From contig LFSA01000027.1 in the NCBI GenBank assembly GCA_001512635.1, positions 1 through 64,000 of the forward strand: DNA of 64,000 nucleotides, in the 5' to 3' direction. A program made the position numbers and the translations under genes. The notes under the pieces are model-generated. The model was not told the origin of the DNA. It saw only the letters and a program-made list of their open reading frames with translations, and did not search any database. The DNA comes from Pelotomaculum sp. DTU098. Its GTDB lineage: Bacteria; Bacillota; Desulfotomaculia; Desulfotomaculales; Pelotomaculaceae. Shown piece after piece: positions 34,810-43,621 of this stretch (its first letter is position 1; each line of letters starts with the position of its first letter).

Positions 34810-35460
34810 CTACAGAAAACCGTGCTCGGCCAAAAAGCCCATATCTATTTTTGATTCCCGCCTGCCTTCCCCCCGCAGGGACAGCAGCTTTTCCACATAC
34901 TTTCCGATTAGATCCCCTTCCAGGTTGACAGTATCACCCTCCCCTTTAAAACCCAGCGTGGTAAGGTGGGCGGTATGGGGGATGAGGGATACCTGGAAGG
35001 TTTCCGGGTTGAAATCAACAACCGTAAGACTGACCCCGTCAATGGCAACAGAACCTTTGCGGATGATGTAGCGCATGACCTCCGCCGGCGCCCTAATCGT
35101 CATCAGGGTGGCGATGTCACGTTTCTCCAGCTTGGTGATCATACCCACTCCGTCAATATGGCCGCTGACCAGGTGCCCCCCCAGCCTGTCCGACAGGCGC
35201 AGGGCCCTTTCCAGATTAACCCTGTCTCCGGCTTTTAAAGCACCGAGATTAGATTTTTTCAGTGTTTCCACCATAACATCGGCAGCCCAGACACCGGCGC
35301 CAATGCTGACTGCTGTAAGGCAGACACCGTTAACAGCAATGCTGTCACCAAGCTTGATATCTTCCAGGACCTTTTTAGCTTCGATTATTAGCCGGGCTGA
35401 TTCAGCCCCGCTCCGGACAGCCCGGACCAGGCCAAGTTCTTCTACAATGCCGGTAAACAA
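34810..35460 (-). CDS. ribE: Riboflavin synthase alpha chain
   Basis: A 216-residue enzyme with two lumazine-binding repeats, each with a VNGVCLT or IDGVSLTV motif (near 44-50 and 140-147). It starts FTGIVEELG after a TTG start codon, with GAGGTGGG upstream. It dismutates two lumazines to riboflavin. The start lies three bases past the ribD stop. Confidence 0.96.
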   Translation of the reverse strand: MFTGIVEELGLVRAVRSGAESARLIIEAKKVLEDIKLGDSIAVNGVCLTAVSIGAGVWAADVMVETLKKSNLGALKAGDRVNLERALRLSDRLGGHLVSGHIDGVGMITKLEKRDIATLMTIRAPAEVMRYIIRKGSVAIDGVSLTVVDFNPETFQVSLIPHTAHLTTLGFKGEGDTVNLEGDLIGKYVEKLLSLRGEGRRESKIDMGFLAEHGFL

Positions 35461-35463
35461 CGC

Positions 35464-36576
35464 TTACCCACCTCGATATTTTAAGTACCCCTCGACACAG
35501 AGGTCGGAGCCCAGACGGCTGATCTTGAGCTGCTCCAGCCCGGCAGCCTCGGATGGGTCGTTCACCCCTTCCCCTCCTACTGCGCCGGGCGCCTCCCGGC
35601 CACCGATGATCTTAGGAGCAATAAACCAGACGACCTTGTCTACAATACGTTCTTCCAGGGCTGAGCCGTGAATAGTGGCTCCTCCTTCAATTAAAACAGA
35701 TGTGATCCCCTCTTGAGCCAGTATTTTTAGCAGACCGGCCAGATCGACCCGGGGTTCTTCCCCGGATACCAGCACCTTTGCTCCCGTCTGCCGCAGTAAT
35801 TCTATTCTGGCAGGTGAAGCTCCGGCCGTCGTGGCAATCAGGGTAGGAGCTCCGGAGGACTGGGTTAAAACCCTGGCATTTAAAGGGGTACGGGCCTTAC
35901 TGTCCACGATCACACGCACCGGATCCCGGCCACCCCCGCCGGGGAGCCGGGTGGTGAGGGAAGGATCATCGGCAAGGACAGTTCCAATACCCACCATTAT
36001 GGCGTCGTACCAGTCCCTCAGGCGGTGCCCGTAAGCCCGGGCTGCTTCACCTGTAATCCACTTTGACCTTCCGGTACGGGTAGCGATTTTTCCGTCCAGG
36101 CTGACCGCTGCCTTGGCCACCACAAAAGGCAGCCCCGTGGTGATATACTTGATAAACACCTCGTTCAGTTCCCTGGCTTCTTTTTCAAGGACACCCAGGG
36201 TTACGTCGATCCCGGCCTCATGCAGGGCCCTGATCCCCTTGCCGGCTACAAGGGGATTGGGGTCGGTCATGGCTACAACAACCCTGGCTATACCCGCTTT
36301 AATAATCGCCTCCGTACAGGGTCCGGTACGACCGTAGTGACAGCAGGGCTCCAGGTTGACATAGAGCGTTGCACCCTTTGCCTGTTCCCCTGCATCCCTC
36401 AAGGCATGGACCTCGGCGTGGGGTGTTCCCGCACGCCGGTGAAAACCGCACCCAACTACCTGCCCGTCTTTAACCACACAAGCCCCCACCATTGGGTTCG
36501 GGCTGGTCCGGCCCCGGGCCCTGGCTGCCAGTTCCAAAGCCATTTTCATATAGTGCCTGTCTGTTTGTATACTCAC
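35464..36576 (-). CDS. ribD: Riboflavin deaminase/reductase RibD
   Basis: A 370-residue bifunctional enzyme. The N-terminal cytidine-deaminase-like part has H53-A-E55 and the zinc cysteines in EPCCHYGRTGPC (78 or 79, and 87). The C-terminal part (about 150-370) is the reductase. GTG at 36576 has AAAGG ten bases upstream; the longer frame includes the SD site. It is the first gene after the FMN riboswitch and terminator. Confidence 0.95.
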   Translation of the reverse strand: MSIQTDRHYMKMALELAARARGRTSPNPMVGACVVKDGQVVGCGFHRRAGTPHAEVHALRDAGEQAKGATLYVNLEPCCHYGRTGPCTEAIIKAGIARVVVAMTDPNPLVAGKGIRALHEAGIDVTLGVLEKEARELNEVFIKYITTGLPFVVAKAAVSLDGKIATRTGRSKWITGEAARAYGHRLRDWYDAIMVGIGTVLADDPSLTTRLPGGGGRDPVRVIVDSKARTPLNARVLTQSSGAPTLIATTAGASPARIELLRQTGAKVLVSGEEPRVDLAGLLKILAQEGITSVLIEGGATIHGSALEERIVDKVVWFIAPKIIGGREAPGAVGGEGVNDPSEAAGLEQLKISRLGSDLCVEGYLKYRGG

Positions 36577-36657
36577 GAATACTTTACCTTTCAAACTGAT
36601 CTGCCCTGAGATAACAGGCCTCTTTGGCCATTCTCCCTACCCGCTTTCCGGATAGGA

Positions 36658-36690
36658 AATAAAAAATCCCTTGGTATTTACCCTCGGGAT
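36658..36690 (-). terminator. Riboswitch-controlled terminator before ribD
   Basis: On the minus strand ATCCC, an inner GGTA/TACC stem, then GGGAT and T6 (36666-36690, A-run 36660-36665). It lies between the FMN aptamer and ribD and is the likely expression platform for transcriptional attenuation. Confidence 0.75.
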
Positions 36691-36756
36691 AAGCAGCAGA
36701 AAGAAAAACAATACGTTAATAGCGCCCTGGAAACTACTTCCAAAGCGAACTAAAAC

Positions 36757-36879
36757 TACCTTCTCCCATCCAGACTTTAACTGTCGGCCCCGGCTTTTCA
36801 CCGGATCAACCCCAAAGGGCTCGCGGGCTCGGCACCAGGCCATACCGCCGGTACGGAATTGCACCAGTCCCTGAAGGTA
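36757..36879 (-). ncRNA. FMN riboswitch (RFN element)
   Basis: The aptamer core is plain on the minus strand: CAGGGACTGGTGCAATTCC, ACCGGCGGTA, GCCCGCGAG, GATCCGGTGA, GCCGGGGCCGACAGT and AGTCTGGATGGGAGAAGG. The closing P1 helix pairs TACCTTC with GAAGGTA (36873-36879 and 36757-36763). It should bind FMN and stop rib transcription at the terminator downstream. Confidence 0.95.
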
Positions 36880-36909
36880 ATACCTATAAGCTTGTTATAC
36901 CACATAAAA

Positions 36910-36938
36910 ATTATATTACCGGCTTTTAAGGATGTCAA
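36910..36938 (-). promoter_or_regulatory. Consensus sigma-A promoter of the rib operon
   Basis: TTGACA (36933-36938), a 17-base spacer and TATAAT (36910-36915), both perfect, on the minus strand. Transcription would start near 36903, about 25 bases before the riboswitch. Confidence 0.9.
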
Positions 36939-37044
36939 CTGTTTTGTCATTTGACAGGTAATAGCTCCATTTCACATGAAGCTGCAGCGCCCCCCTCTTT
37001 GACGGCCACCTCTGGCCTGTCTGAAAGGCACGTGACGGCAAGGC

Positions 37045-37476
37045 TTAAATCCTGTGTTTTGTAGACAGGATAGCCAGCACAAATTCCGTTAATTCAGAAG
37101 TTAAGTGTTCAATAGCCGAATTGAGCCTGTTTCTTTCCTCCACCAGTTGGGACAGGCGCTCTTGCATGGCCTTAATCACCTTGTACTGGCCGGATTCAAC
37201 CAGGTATTCCTGGGCTGCAGCAACAGAGTCCACCAGCACGCCGGCCCCGGGAACCACCTTGACCACACCCGCCTCCTGCAACAGAGACAAAGCCCTCCGG
37301 ATGGTTTCCGGTGATACATTATAAAGACCGGCAAGGGTGGAACGGCCTGAGATTTTCTGTCCTTCTTTATACTCTCCCTGTTTAATCCTCTCCGCAATAT
37401 CCATGGCAATGGTGATATAACGGGCTATGTGCAGGTTATTAGAATCATGATTGTACTTAGAAACATGATTGTCCAT
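37045..37476 (-). CDS. GntR-family regulator with short coiled-coil C-terminus
   Basis: A 143-residue regulator. The winged helix (about 15-82) carries the GntR pattern KISGRSTLAGLYNVSPETIRRALSLLQEAGVV. The C-terminal part (about 95-140) is a short coiled coil with no effector domain such as FCD or UTRA. It lies just upstream of, and divergent from, the beta-propeller gene, and on the other side faces the rib promoter. Its targets and ligand are unknown; ATG has a weak AAAGGTG site. Confidence 0.85.
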   Translation of the reverse strand: MDNHVSKYNHDSNNLHIARYITIAMDIAERIKQGEYKEGQKISGRSTLAGLYNVSPETIRRALSLLQEAGVVKVVPGAGVLVDSVAAAQEYLVESGQYKVIKAMQERLSQLVEERNRLNSAIEHLTSELTEFVLAILSTKHRI

Positions 37477-37656
37477 TTTGATGATGCACCTTTTTTAATA
37501 TTTTTTTAAAAAAAACAACCCCCATCACTTCAAGATATTATACACAAAAAAACAGATAAACTCCAATCTTTAAGAATAAAATTTCCATCATTTTGAACCT
37601 TTTTTATTTAATAAAACGTCTAATTAAAAAAATTAATATGGAGGGTTCTGTTTGCG

Positions 37657-40053
37657 ATGAAAAGGTTGATCTACCCTGGTGTTGCTATCCTGTTGTTTGC
37701 TGTGTTCTTAACCCTGCAGCCTGGCCCGCGGGTATCAGCCGCGCCCGGCCATGAGGCCAGCTTCAGGATCGGCGCAAAAACGTATATTGCAGACAACCAG
37801 CTCAAAGCCATTGACGTCGCCCCTTATCTTGAAAACGGCCGGGCTTATATCCCGGTGCGCTTTTTGGCCTCCGCCCTGGGCATACCAGATGACGGCATTA
37901 CCTGGGATGAAGCAACCAGGTCGGTAACCATCGCCGGAGGGGACAAGTTGCTCAAACTGACCATTGGAAGCAATATACTGCTGTTGGGCAACCGGACATT
38001 CCTTATGGACGTTGTCCCCCAGCTCAAAGAAGGAAGAGTCATGCTCCCAGCCCGCTGGGTGGCCGAAGCCCTTGGTTATGCCGTAACCTGGGAAGAAGGG
38101 TCCCAAACCGTACGGATCGCGCCGCCGGGGAGCAGGACACAGGACGGGGCCGGCTCTCTGCCCAACGTAGGTTCCTACGAAAACCTGAAAAGCCTCCTAG
38201 CCGGCAACCTGCAGCACAGCCCCGGGTTGTACGGGAGGGACAGGGCAGGAGGAGATGACGGGATTATGGTAACCCAGGATGTCGCCAGGGAGTCATTGAG
38301 CACCGAAGCCCCAGCTCCGGCACCGGCCGCGGGCGGCGCTGCAGAAACAATGAAAAGCAAGGCGGACTTCTCCACAACCAACCTCCAGGTGGAGGGCGTA
38401 GACGAGGCGGACATCGTCAAAACCGACGGCACTTATATTTACCAGGTTAACCGGGAGCGCCTGATCATTGCCAGGGCTTACCCGGCGGAAGACATGAAAG
38501 TCGTCAGCACCCTGGACTACGGAAACAAGGGCTTTTCTCCCCAGGAAATCTATGTAGACGAAAAACACCTTATTGTCATCGGCCAGACCAGTGCTACCGT
38601 TGCAAGACCCATGGACAGCATTTCCAGGATCTATCCTCCCTACTACTGGAACAGGGAAACTGTCAAGGCTATTATTTACGATATCAGGGATAAATCAAAC
38701 GTCCGGCAAGTGCGCGAGCTGGAACTGAGCGGGCACTATCTTTCTTCGCGGAAAATTGGCCAGTCCTTCTATCTTGTTGCCAACAAAAACATCTACTATT
38801 ATCCGGGCCAGGAAATTGACGAGCCAAGACCATTATACCGGGATTCAGCAGTCCAGGATGGTTTTGTTGCCATTGACTACCCGGAGATCCGCTGTTTTCC
38901 GGACTTTGTGGAACCCAATTACCTGATTGTGGCCGGGTTGAACCTGGGCCGCCCGGAACAGAAGGCCAGCGTTTCCTGCTACCTCGGCTCCGGCCAGAAT
39001 GTTTACGCCTCCCCGGAGAACCTTTACGTCGCCCTGACCAGTTACCGCTACCGGATCATGCCGGTTGAAGCCAAAACCCTGTCCCTTTCTCCGGCTAGCA
39101 CGACCAGTACCAGTATTTATAGGTTTAAACTGGAGGACGGCAGCCTGACCTATACCGGAAAGGGAGAGGTGCCCGGAAGCATCCTCAACCAGTTTTCCAT
39201 GGACGAATACAATAACTACTTCCGGATCGCCACCACCCAGGGCGAGAGCTGGCGCACAGACGAATACACCTCCAGGAACAACCTGTATATTCTGGACAGC
39301 GACTTGAAAATCGCCGGTAAAATAGAGGACATCGCCCCCGGGGAAAGGATTTATTCCGTCAGGTTCACTGGAAACCGGGCCTATATGGTGACCTTTAAAA
39401 ATGTAGACCCCTTCTTTGTCCTGGATTTGAGCGACCCGCACCAGCCTGAAATCCTGGGTGCCCTGAAGATCCCCGGCTACAGCGATTACCTGCATCCTTA
39501 CGATGAGAACCACGTCATCGGCTTCGGTAAGGATACGGTTGAAGTGGGCGCCAAGGGGGGCATGGGGGACGGCAGCATGGCCTTCTACCTGGGCATGAAA
39601 ATGGCTCTTTTCGATGTCAGCGATGTTAAGAATCCCGTGGAAATGTTCCGGGAAAACATCGGCGACAGGGGTACAGACTCCGAACTACTGAGAAACCATA
39701 AGGCCCTCCTGTTTTCTAAAGAAAAGAACCTCCTGGCCTTCCCGGTCACGGTTATGGAGACCGGCCAGAGCGGGGGAAGACCCGGCTCTCCTTTCCCAGA
39801 ATACGGGCAGTTTACCTTCCAGGGGGCCTACGTTTACAGCCTGGACCTGAACAAAGGCTTCGTACTGAAGGGCCGGATTACGCACCTTACAGAGGAAGAT
39901 TACCTCAAAGCCGGAAGCTACTGGTACGACAGCGAAAAGAACATTGAAAGAATCTTATATATTAACGAAAACCTCTACACCCTCTCCAAAAAGATGCTTA
40001 AGGCCAACCGTATGGAAAACCTTCAGGAGGTAGGCAGCCTCGTCCTTCGTTAA
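37657..40053 (+). CDS. Secreted beta-propeller protein with copper-amine-oxidase-like N-terminal domain
   Basis: A 798-residue exported protein. A signal peptide covers 1-29 (hydrophobic core, VSAA end). Residues about 35-155 form the copper-amine-oxidase N-terminal-like repeat (AYIPVRFLASALG and VMLPARWVAEALGY) common in Firmicute surface proteins. From about 245 to the end is the beta-propeller family domain (VEGVDEADIVKTDGTYIYQV at its start), usual for secreted proteins of anaerobes and archaea. A low-complexity Ala/Pro stretch (about 217-230) joins the two. Function is unknown. GAGG precedes ATG by 12 bases. Confidence 0.87.
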   Translation: MKRLIYPGVAILLFAVFLTLQPGPRVSAAPGHEASFRIGAKTYIADNQLKAIDVAPYLENGRAYIPVRFLASALGIPDDGITWDEATRSVTIAGGDKLLKLTIGSNILLLGNRTFLMDVVPQLKEGRVMLPARWVAEALGYAVTWEEGSQTVRIAPPGSRTQDGAGSLPNVGSYENLKSLLAGNLQHSPGLYGRDRAGGDDGIMVTQDVARESLSTEAPAPAPAAGGAAETMKSKADFSTTNLQVEGVDEADIVKTDGTYIYQVNRERLIIARAYPAEDMKVVSTLDYGNKGFSPQEIYVDEKHLIVIGQTSATVARPMDSISRIYPPYYWNRETVKAIIYDIRDKSNVRQVRELELSGHYLSSRKIGQSFYLVANKNIYYYPGQEIDEPRPLYRDSAVQDGFVAIDYPEIRCFPDFVEPNYLIVAGLNLGRPEQKASVSCYLGSGQNVYASPENLYVALTSYRYRIMPVEAKTLSLSPASTTSTSIYRFKLEDGSLTYTGKGEVPGSILNQFSMDEYNNYFRIATTQGESWRTDEYTSRNNLYILDSDLKIAGKIEDIAPGERIYSVRFTGNRAYMVTFKNVDPFFVLDLSDPHQPEILGALKIPGYSDYLHPYDENHVIGFGKDTVEVGAKGGMGDGSMAFYLGMKMALFDVSDVKNPVEMFRENIGDRGTDSELLRNHKALLFSKEKNLLAFPVTVMETGQSGGRPGSPFPEYGQFTFQGAYVYSLDLNKGFVLKGRITHLTEEDYLKAGSYWYDSEKNIERILYINENLYTLSKKMLKANRMENLQEVGSLVLR

Positions 40054-40121
40054 ATAAAAACCGATAAAACCGGTCTTTTCCGGCAGGGAAGCGTTGGACA
40101 GATTTATCTCCACTGGTGACC

Positions 40122-40149
40122 AGAGAGCCTTGTAAAAACAAGGCTCTCT
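40122..40149 (+). terminator. Strong hairpin after the beta-propeller gene
   Basis: A perfect 12-base stem, AGAGAGCCTTGT with ACAAGGCTCTCT, around a four-base A loop. The U tract is poor (CAGTATTTTA), so termination efficiency is uncertain. It lies between convergent genes. Confidence 0.6.
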
Positions 40150-40251
40150 CAGTATTTTATCCCAGGACCCGGTATTATCCAGTGAAACCGGCGCTTTTCT
40201 GCTGGCGAATGAACAACCGGGAGGGCAGGAGTCCCTTTAGTTGCGAACAAA

Positions 40252-41622
40252 TCAAAACCCTGCCTGGCTGAATTCCCCTTCGCCGGGCCCGGCCGGAGCG
40301 AAGGCGCCGGAAGACCTGTGAGCATTTTCAGCCCGGCTGCCATATTCTGCCCCTGCCTGGCTCCTGGCACTGAACCCCGCCCTCATGTAGTAGACAGCCA
40401 GGGCAGGCACCTGAACAATTTCCCTTTCGGGATAACGTAAAGCAGTCAACTTCCCCCCCAGGACGCAGCCCTGGTCGATGTCCACCGTGTTGTTCACATA
40501 TACGGCCTCGGGGACCGGCGTGTGGCCGTACACAACCAGGGCAGAACCCTTGTATTCCCGGGCCCAGTCCCGCCGGACCGGAAGCCCGTCCTCGGTAATC
40601 TCCCCGGTGGTGTCTCCGAAGAAACAGAAGCTCTTGACACGCTCATTGACTTTTCCGATCATATCCTCTTTAATCCCGCCGTGGGCTACAACCAGCCTCC
40701 CCTGATCAAGGATGAGATAGGGCGGTGCCTCCTGATAGAGCTGTTGGAAACTCTCTTTGAACTCCACCCGCTCATCCTCCGGCAGCGCCTCGATTTCCTC
40801 CACCGTCCTTTCCAGGCCGTGGGATATTTTAATTCTTCTTCCCTCCAGGTAGCGGTTGAGCTTCCGGCAGTGGTTGCCTGGGACATAAAGGGCGTTGCCG
40901 GAGTCCACCATATTTTTAACCAGCCAGAAGCTTTTCAGGCTGTAGGGGCCCCGGTCCGTCAGATCCCCGAGGAAGACGGCCTTTCTACCGGCGGGATGGT
41001 GGTAGTAGTCAAATTGTTTGCGGTACCCCAGTTTCTGCAGGAGCATGAGCAGTTCTTCATAACAGCCGTGGATATCCCCGATAATATCGAAGGGACCAGG
41101 AATAGTTACCTCATGGTTACGGATTGAGACATCAAAGGCGGGATCCTGCATTTCATCTTCGGTGATCACATAGATACTGTCAAAACCCTCATCGTGCACA
41201 ACCTTCAGAGTCTTGACCAGCTTCTTTGCCATCTTCTCAATAACCGCCCTGTTCACCTGGCGTTCCCGCCCGGCATTGCGCTCCAGACAGACATCCACAG
41301 GGATATTGAAAATTAAAAGCGCCACGTGAAAACCATATTTTTTGCCAATCCTCAAAAGGTCCTTGCGGGCCCGCCGGGTGAGGGCAGTGGAATCGGCAAC
41401 TGTAAAACGCCCCAGGGTCAGGCGGCGTTCAATGGTATAACGAAACAATTTAAAGGCTTCCCGGGAAGAAGCCATATTTGTTTCATAGTCGCTCACCAGT
41501 GTCCGGCAGTGGTCTGAAGAAACAACCATGGTATCTTTAAAATAACGCCGGGCAAAGGATGACTTGCCGCAGCCCGGCACACCGCAAAGGACCAGGAGTG
41601 TGGTTCGGGGTAAAGAAAGCAC
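40252..41622 (-). CDS. Polynucleotide kinase-phosphatase (Pnkp-like), no ligase domain
   Basis: A 456-residue two-domain protein. The N-terminal kinase has the P-loop GVPGCGKSS (14-22), then the DHCR and RRAR segments. The second domain is a calcineurin-like phosphoesterase with GDIHG (182-186), GDLTDRG (219-225) and GNH (249-251). In Clostridium thermocellum Pnkp these two are followed by an RNA-ligase-like domain of about 390 residues, which is absent here. The last 40 residues are Ala/Gly-rich. GTG start after a G-rich SD. No hen1 is adjacent. The role is likely nucleic-acid 5'-end repair or a Ser/Thr-phosphatase-like function. Confidence 0.85.
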   Translation of the reverse strand: MLSLPRTTLLVLCGVPGCGKSSFARRYFKDTMVVSSDHCRTLVSDYETNMASSREAFKLFRYTIERRLTLGRFTVADSTALTRRARKDLLRIGKKYGFHVALLIFNIPVDVCLERNAGRERQVNRAVIEKMAKKLVKTLKVVHDEGFDSIYVITEDEMQDPAFDVSIRNHEVTIPGPFDIIGDIHGCYEELLMLLQKLGYRKQFDYYHHPAGRKAVFLGDLTDRGPYSLKSFWLVKNMVDSGNALYVPGNHCRKLNRYLEGRRIKISHGLERTVEEIEALPEDERVEFKESFQQLYQEAPPYLILDQGRLVVAHGGIKEDMIGKVNERVKSFCFFGDTTGEITEDGLPVRRDWAREYKGSALVVYGHTPVPEAVYVNNTVDIDQGCVLGGKLTALRYPEREIVQVPALAVYYMRAGFSARSQAGAEYGSRAENAHRSSGAFAPAGPGEGEFSQAGF

Positions 41623-41943
41623 AGACAGCCACCCCCCAGGGAGGTTTGTGTAAGACTTATTTTATCTTATAAAGGCAACCAGATCATGATTTATTGTTAT
41701 CCAGGTTACCGTTCTTATATTCCCTGAATTCATTTGGAGTTAAGTCTTCTTAGCCAGAATACTCTCTGAAAATACGCGTTTTTCATCAAATATGATGTCG
41801 CCTGCGGGCATGGTGAAATCCTCTATAATTAATCTAAAATTACTGCGCCGCTTACCTGACGGCAGCGGCGCACTCCCCGGAAAATGTTTTAATCCTTATT
41901 TTCCAGTGAGTTATGTGGTAATTATATTTCTGCGGCACAGGGT
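41623..41943. other. Intergenic region, only the rpe-unit terminator
   Basis: About 320 bases between the kinase-phosphatase gene and the rubredoxin-like gene. Apart from the terminator at 41844-41872 and AT-rich sequence that may hold the kinase-phosphatase promoter, I see nothing. Confidence 0.5.
41844..41872 (-). terminator. Terminator at the end of the large right-hand operon
   Basis: A nine-base GC-rich stem TGCGCCGCT/AGCGGCGCA (41844-41852 and 41864-41872) with GTAATTTTAG after it on the minus strand. It follows the rubredoxin-like gene by about 70 bases. Confidence 0.65.
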
Positions 41944-42081
41944 TCAGGATCCCTTTTTCTTGGTATCGGCCGGGGCTTCTTTCACCAGCTGGTCCCTTGC
42001 GGCGCCGCAGTTCTTGCATTTCCCGGGCTTGCAACGGGCTTCCACTTCTGCTCCGCACACTGCACATTTCCAGAGTGCCAT
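41944..42081 (-). CDS. Tiny rubredoxin-like/zinc-ribbon protein
   Basis: A 45-residue protein starting MALWKCAVCGAEVEA. CAVC (6-9) and, after a KPGK turn, CKNC give two paired metal ligands, and C16 is an extra cysteine; the tail is Lys-rich. It resembles half of rubredoxin or a zinc ribbon. ATG has AAGGGGG about ten bases upstream and lies five bases after the rpe stop, so it is the last cistron of that operon. It is below most gene-calling cutoffs. Iron versus zinc cannot be told. Confidence 0.75.
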   Translation of the reverse strand: MALWKCAVCGAEVEARCKPGKCKNCGAARDQLVKEAPADTKKKGS

Positions 42082-42086
42082 TAAAT

Positions 42087-42746
42087 TCACCCCCTTAAAG
42101 CGGCCTTTCTCAATTCCCGCACGGCTGCAGCCGGATCTTTACTGCCGAAAACTGCCGAACCGGCTACCAGCACATCGGCTCCGGCTTTTACAACAGCCGC
42201 GGCTGTGCTGTTGTTAATTCCTCCGTCAACCTGGACTTCCGCCTTCAGGCCCCGCTCTTTAAGCATAGTTTTGATCGCCGTGATTTTGGGCAGGACCTCC
42301 GGAATCATCTCCTGCCCACCGAAACCCGGGTTTACAGTCATCAGCAGGACCAGGTCCACCATGTGGAGAACATATTCCACCGCGGACGGGTGGGTGGCGG
42401 GATTCAAGGCAACCCCTGCCCTGGCACCTTTTTCCTTGATTAAACTCAAGGTGCGGTGCAGGTGCCCGCCAGACTCAACGTGCACCGTAACCAGGTCAGC
42501 GCCGGCTTTGATAAAGGACTCCACGTGCAGTTCCGGTCTTTCAATCATCAGGTGCACGTCAAAGAGCATGGCACACCTGGGGCGCAGCGCCTCCACCACC
42601 AGGGGGCCGATGGTAATGTTCGGGACAAAGCGGCCGTCCATCACATCGATGTGAAGGTACTCCGCTCCGGCCTCTTCCACCATCAATACGTCCTTCAGAA
42701 GAGCAGTGAAATCGGCTGATAATATGGAAGGGGCCAGTTTAATCAA
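42087..42746 (-). CDS. rpe: Ribulose-phosphate 3-epimerase
   Basis: A 219-residue TIM-barrel enzyme of the pentose phosphate pathway. Family signatures are HIDVMDGRFVPNITIGP near 36-52, DVHLMIERPE, VNPGFGGQEMIPE near 138 and QVDGGINNSTA near 173-183. TTG start ten bases after AGGAGG. It follows rsgA by four bases, as in many Firmicutes. Confidence 0.97.
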   Translation of the reverse strand: MIKLAPSILSADFTALLKDVLMVEEAGAEYLHIDVMDGRFVPNITIGPLVVEALRPRCAMLFDVHLMIERPELHVESFIKAGADLVTVHVESGGHLHRTLSLIKEKGARAGVALNPATHPSAVEYVLHMVDLVLLMTVNPGFGGQEMIPEVLPKITAIKTMLKERGLKAEVQVDGGINNSTAAAVVKAGADVLVAGSAVFGSKDPAAAVRELRKAALRG

Positions 42747-42750
42747 TGCT

Positions 42751-43614
42751 TTAATACCTCCTGCGCTCCTTTAATTCTTTTAAAAACTCCAGATAGTGAA
42801 AATAACGCTCCTTATTGATCAGGCCTGACTCCACAGCGCCTTTTACAGCACAATCCGGCTCCCGGTCATGCAGGCACTGGTTAAAACGGCATTTCCCAAG
42901 GTAAACATCCATTTCAGGGTAATGGCCGGACAATTCCTCCGGCTTTATGTCTGGTAAATCCAGGCTGGAAAAACCGGGGGTATCAGCAACGAAGCCGCCC
43001 TGGGCCAAGGCAATTAATTCCACATGCCGGGTGGTGTGCCGGCCTCTTTTGAGTTTTGCGCTCAATTCACCAGTTTTCAAAGCAAGACCGGGTTGCAGAG
43101 CGTTCAAAATGGTGGACTTCCCCACTCCAGAAGGTCCGGCGAAAACAGATACCTTGCCCTCCAGGGCCTGGCGCAGAAGATCAAGCCCCTCCCCTGTCTT
43201 GGCGCTAATCGCTACCAGAGGATAGATCTCCCTGTAGCGGGATACAAGCTCAACCTGCCCGCCTTGCGCCAAATCCACCTTGTTGAAACAGATCAACGGT
43301 TTCACTCCGCTGGCGGAAACCAGAACCAGAATGCGGTCCAGGAGCCAGGGATTCGGGTCAGGCTCCCGTACTGCAAAAACAATAACTGCCTGGTCTACAT
43401 TGGCCACCGGTGGACGTACCAGCAGCGTAGTGCGGGGCAGCACCCTTTCAATGACCCCATTGTACCCGTGCTCCGGTCTCAACAGGACACGGTCCCCCAC
43501 GTAGGCCTGCTGCTTTTCACGGCGGAAGCGCCCCCGGAGCGAGCACTCCCATTCTTCCCTGCCGTCATGCACATAGTAGTGACCACTGTAGCCCCTGAGC
43601 ACAATACCTTCCAA
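42751..43614 (-). CDS. rsgA: Ribosome small-subunit-dependent GTPase A
   Basis: A circularly permuted GTPase that helps late 30S assembly. An OB-fold at the start (GHYYVHDGREEWECSLRG), then G4 CFNKVDL, G1 GPSGVGKST, G3 DTPGFSSLDL, and a C-terminal zinc knuckle CRFNQCLHDREPDC. The frame is open to 43665, but the family N-terminus EGIVLRGYSGHYYV begins at the TTG at 43614, so that start is chosen though its SD is weak (GTGAG). The longer form would overlap pknB. Confidence 0.94.
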   Translation of the reverse strand: MEGIVLRGYSGHYYVHDGREEWECSLRGRFRREKQQAYVGDRVLLRPEHGYNGVIERVLPRTTLLVRPPVANVDQAVIVFAVREPDPNPWLLDRILVLVSASGVKPLICFNKVDLAQGGQVELVSRYREIYPLVAISAKTGEGLDLLRQALEGKVSVFAGPSGVGKSTILNALQPGLALKTGELSAKLKRGRHTTRHVELIALAQGGFVADTPGFSSLDLPDIKPEELSGHYPEMDVYLGKCRFNQCLHDREPDCAVKGAVESGLINKERYFHYLEFLKELKERRRY

Positions 43615-43621
43615 AAGGTTC

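Noticed and set aside
37004-37017. GGCCA/TGGCC hairpin after the GntR gene
   Set aside because: Short stem and no U tract; cannot be called a terminator.
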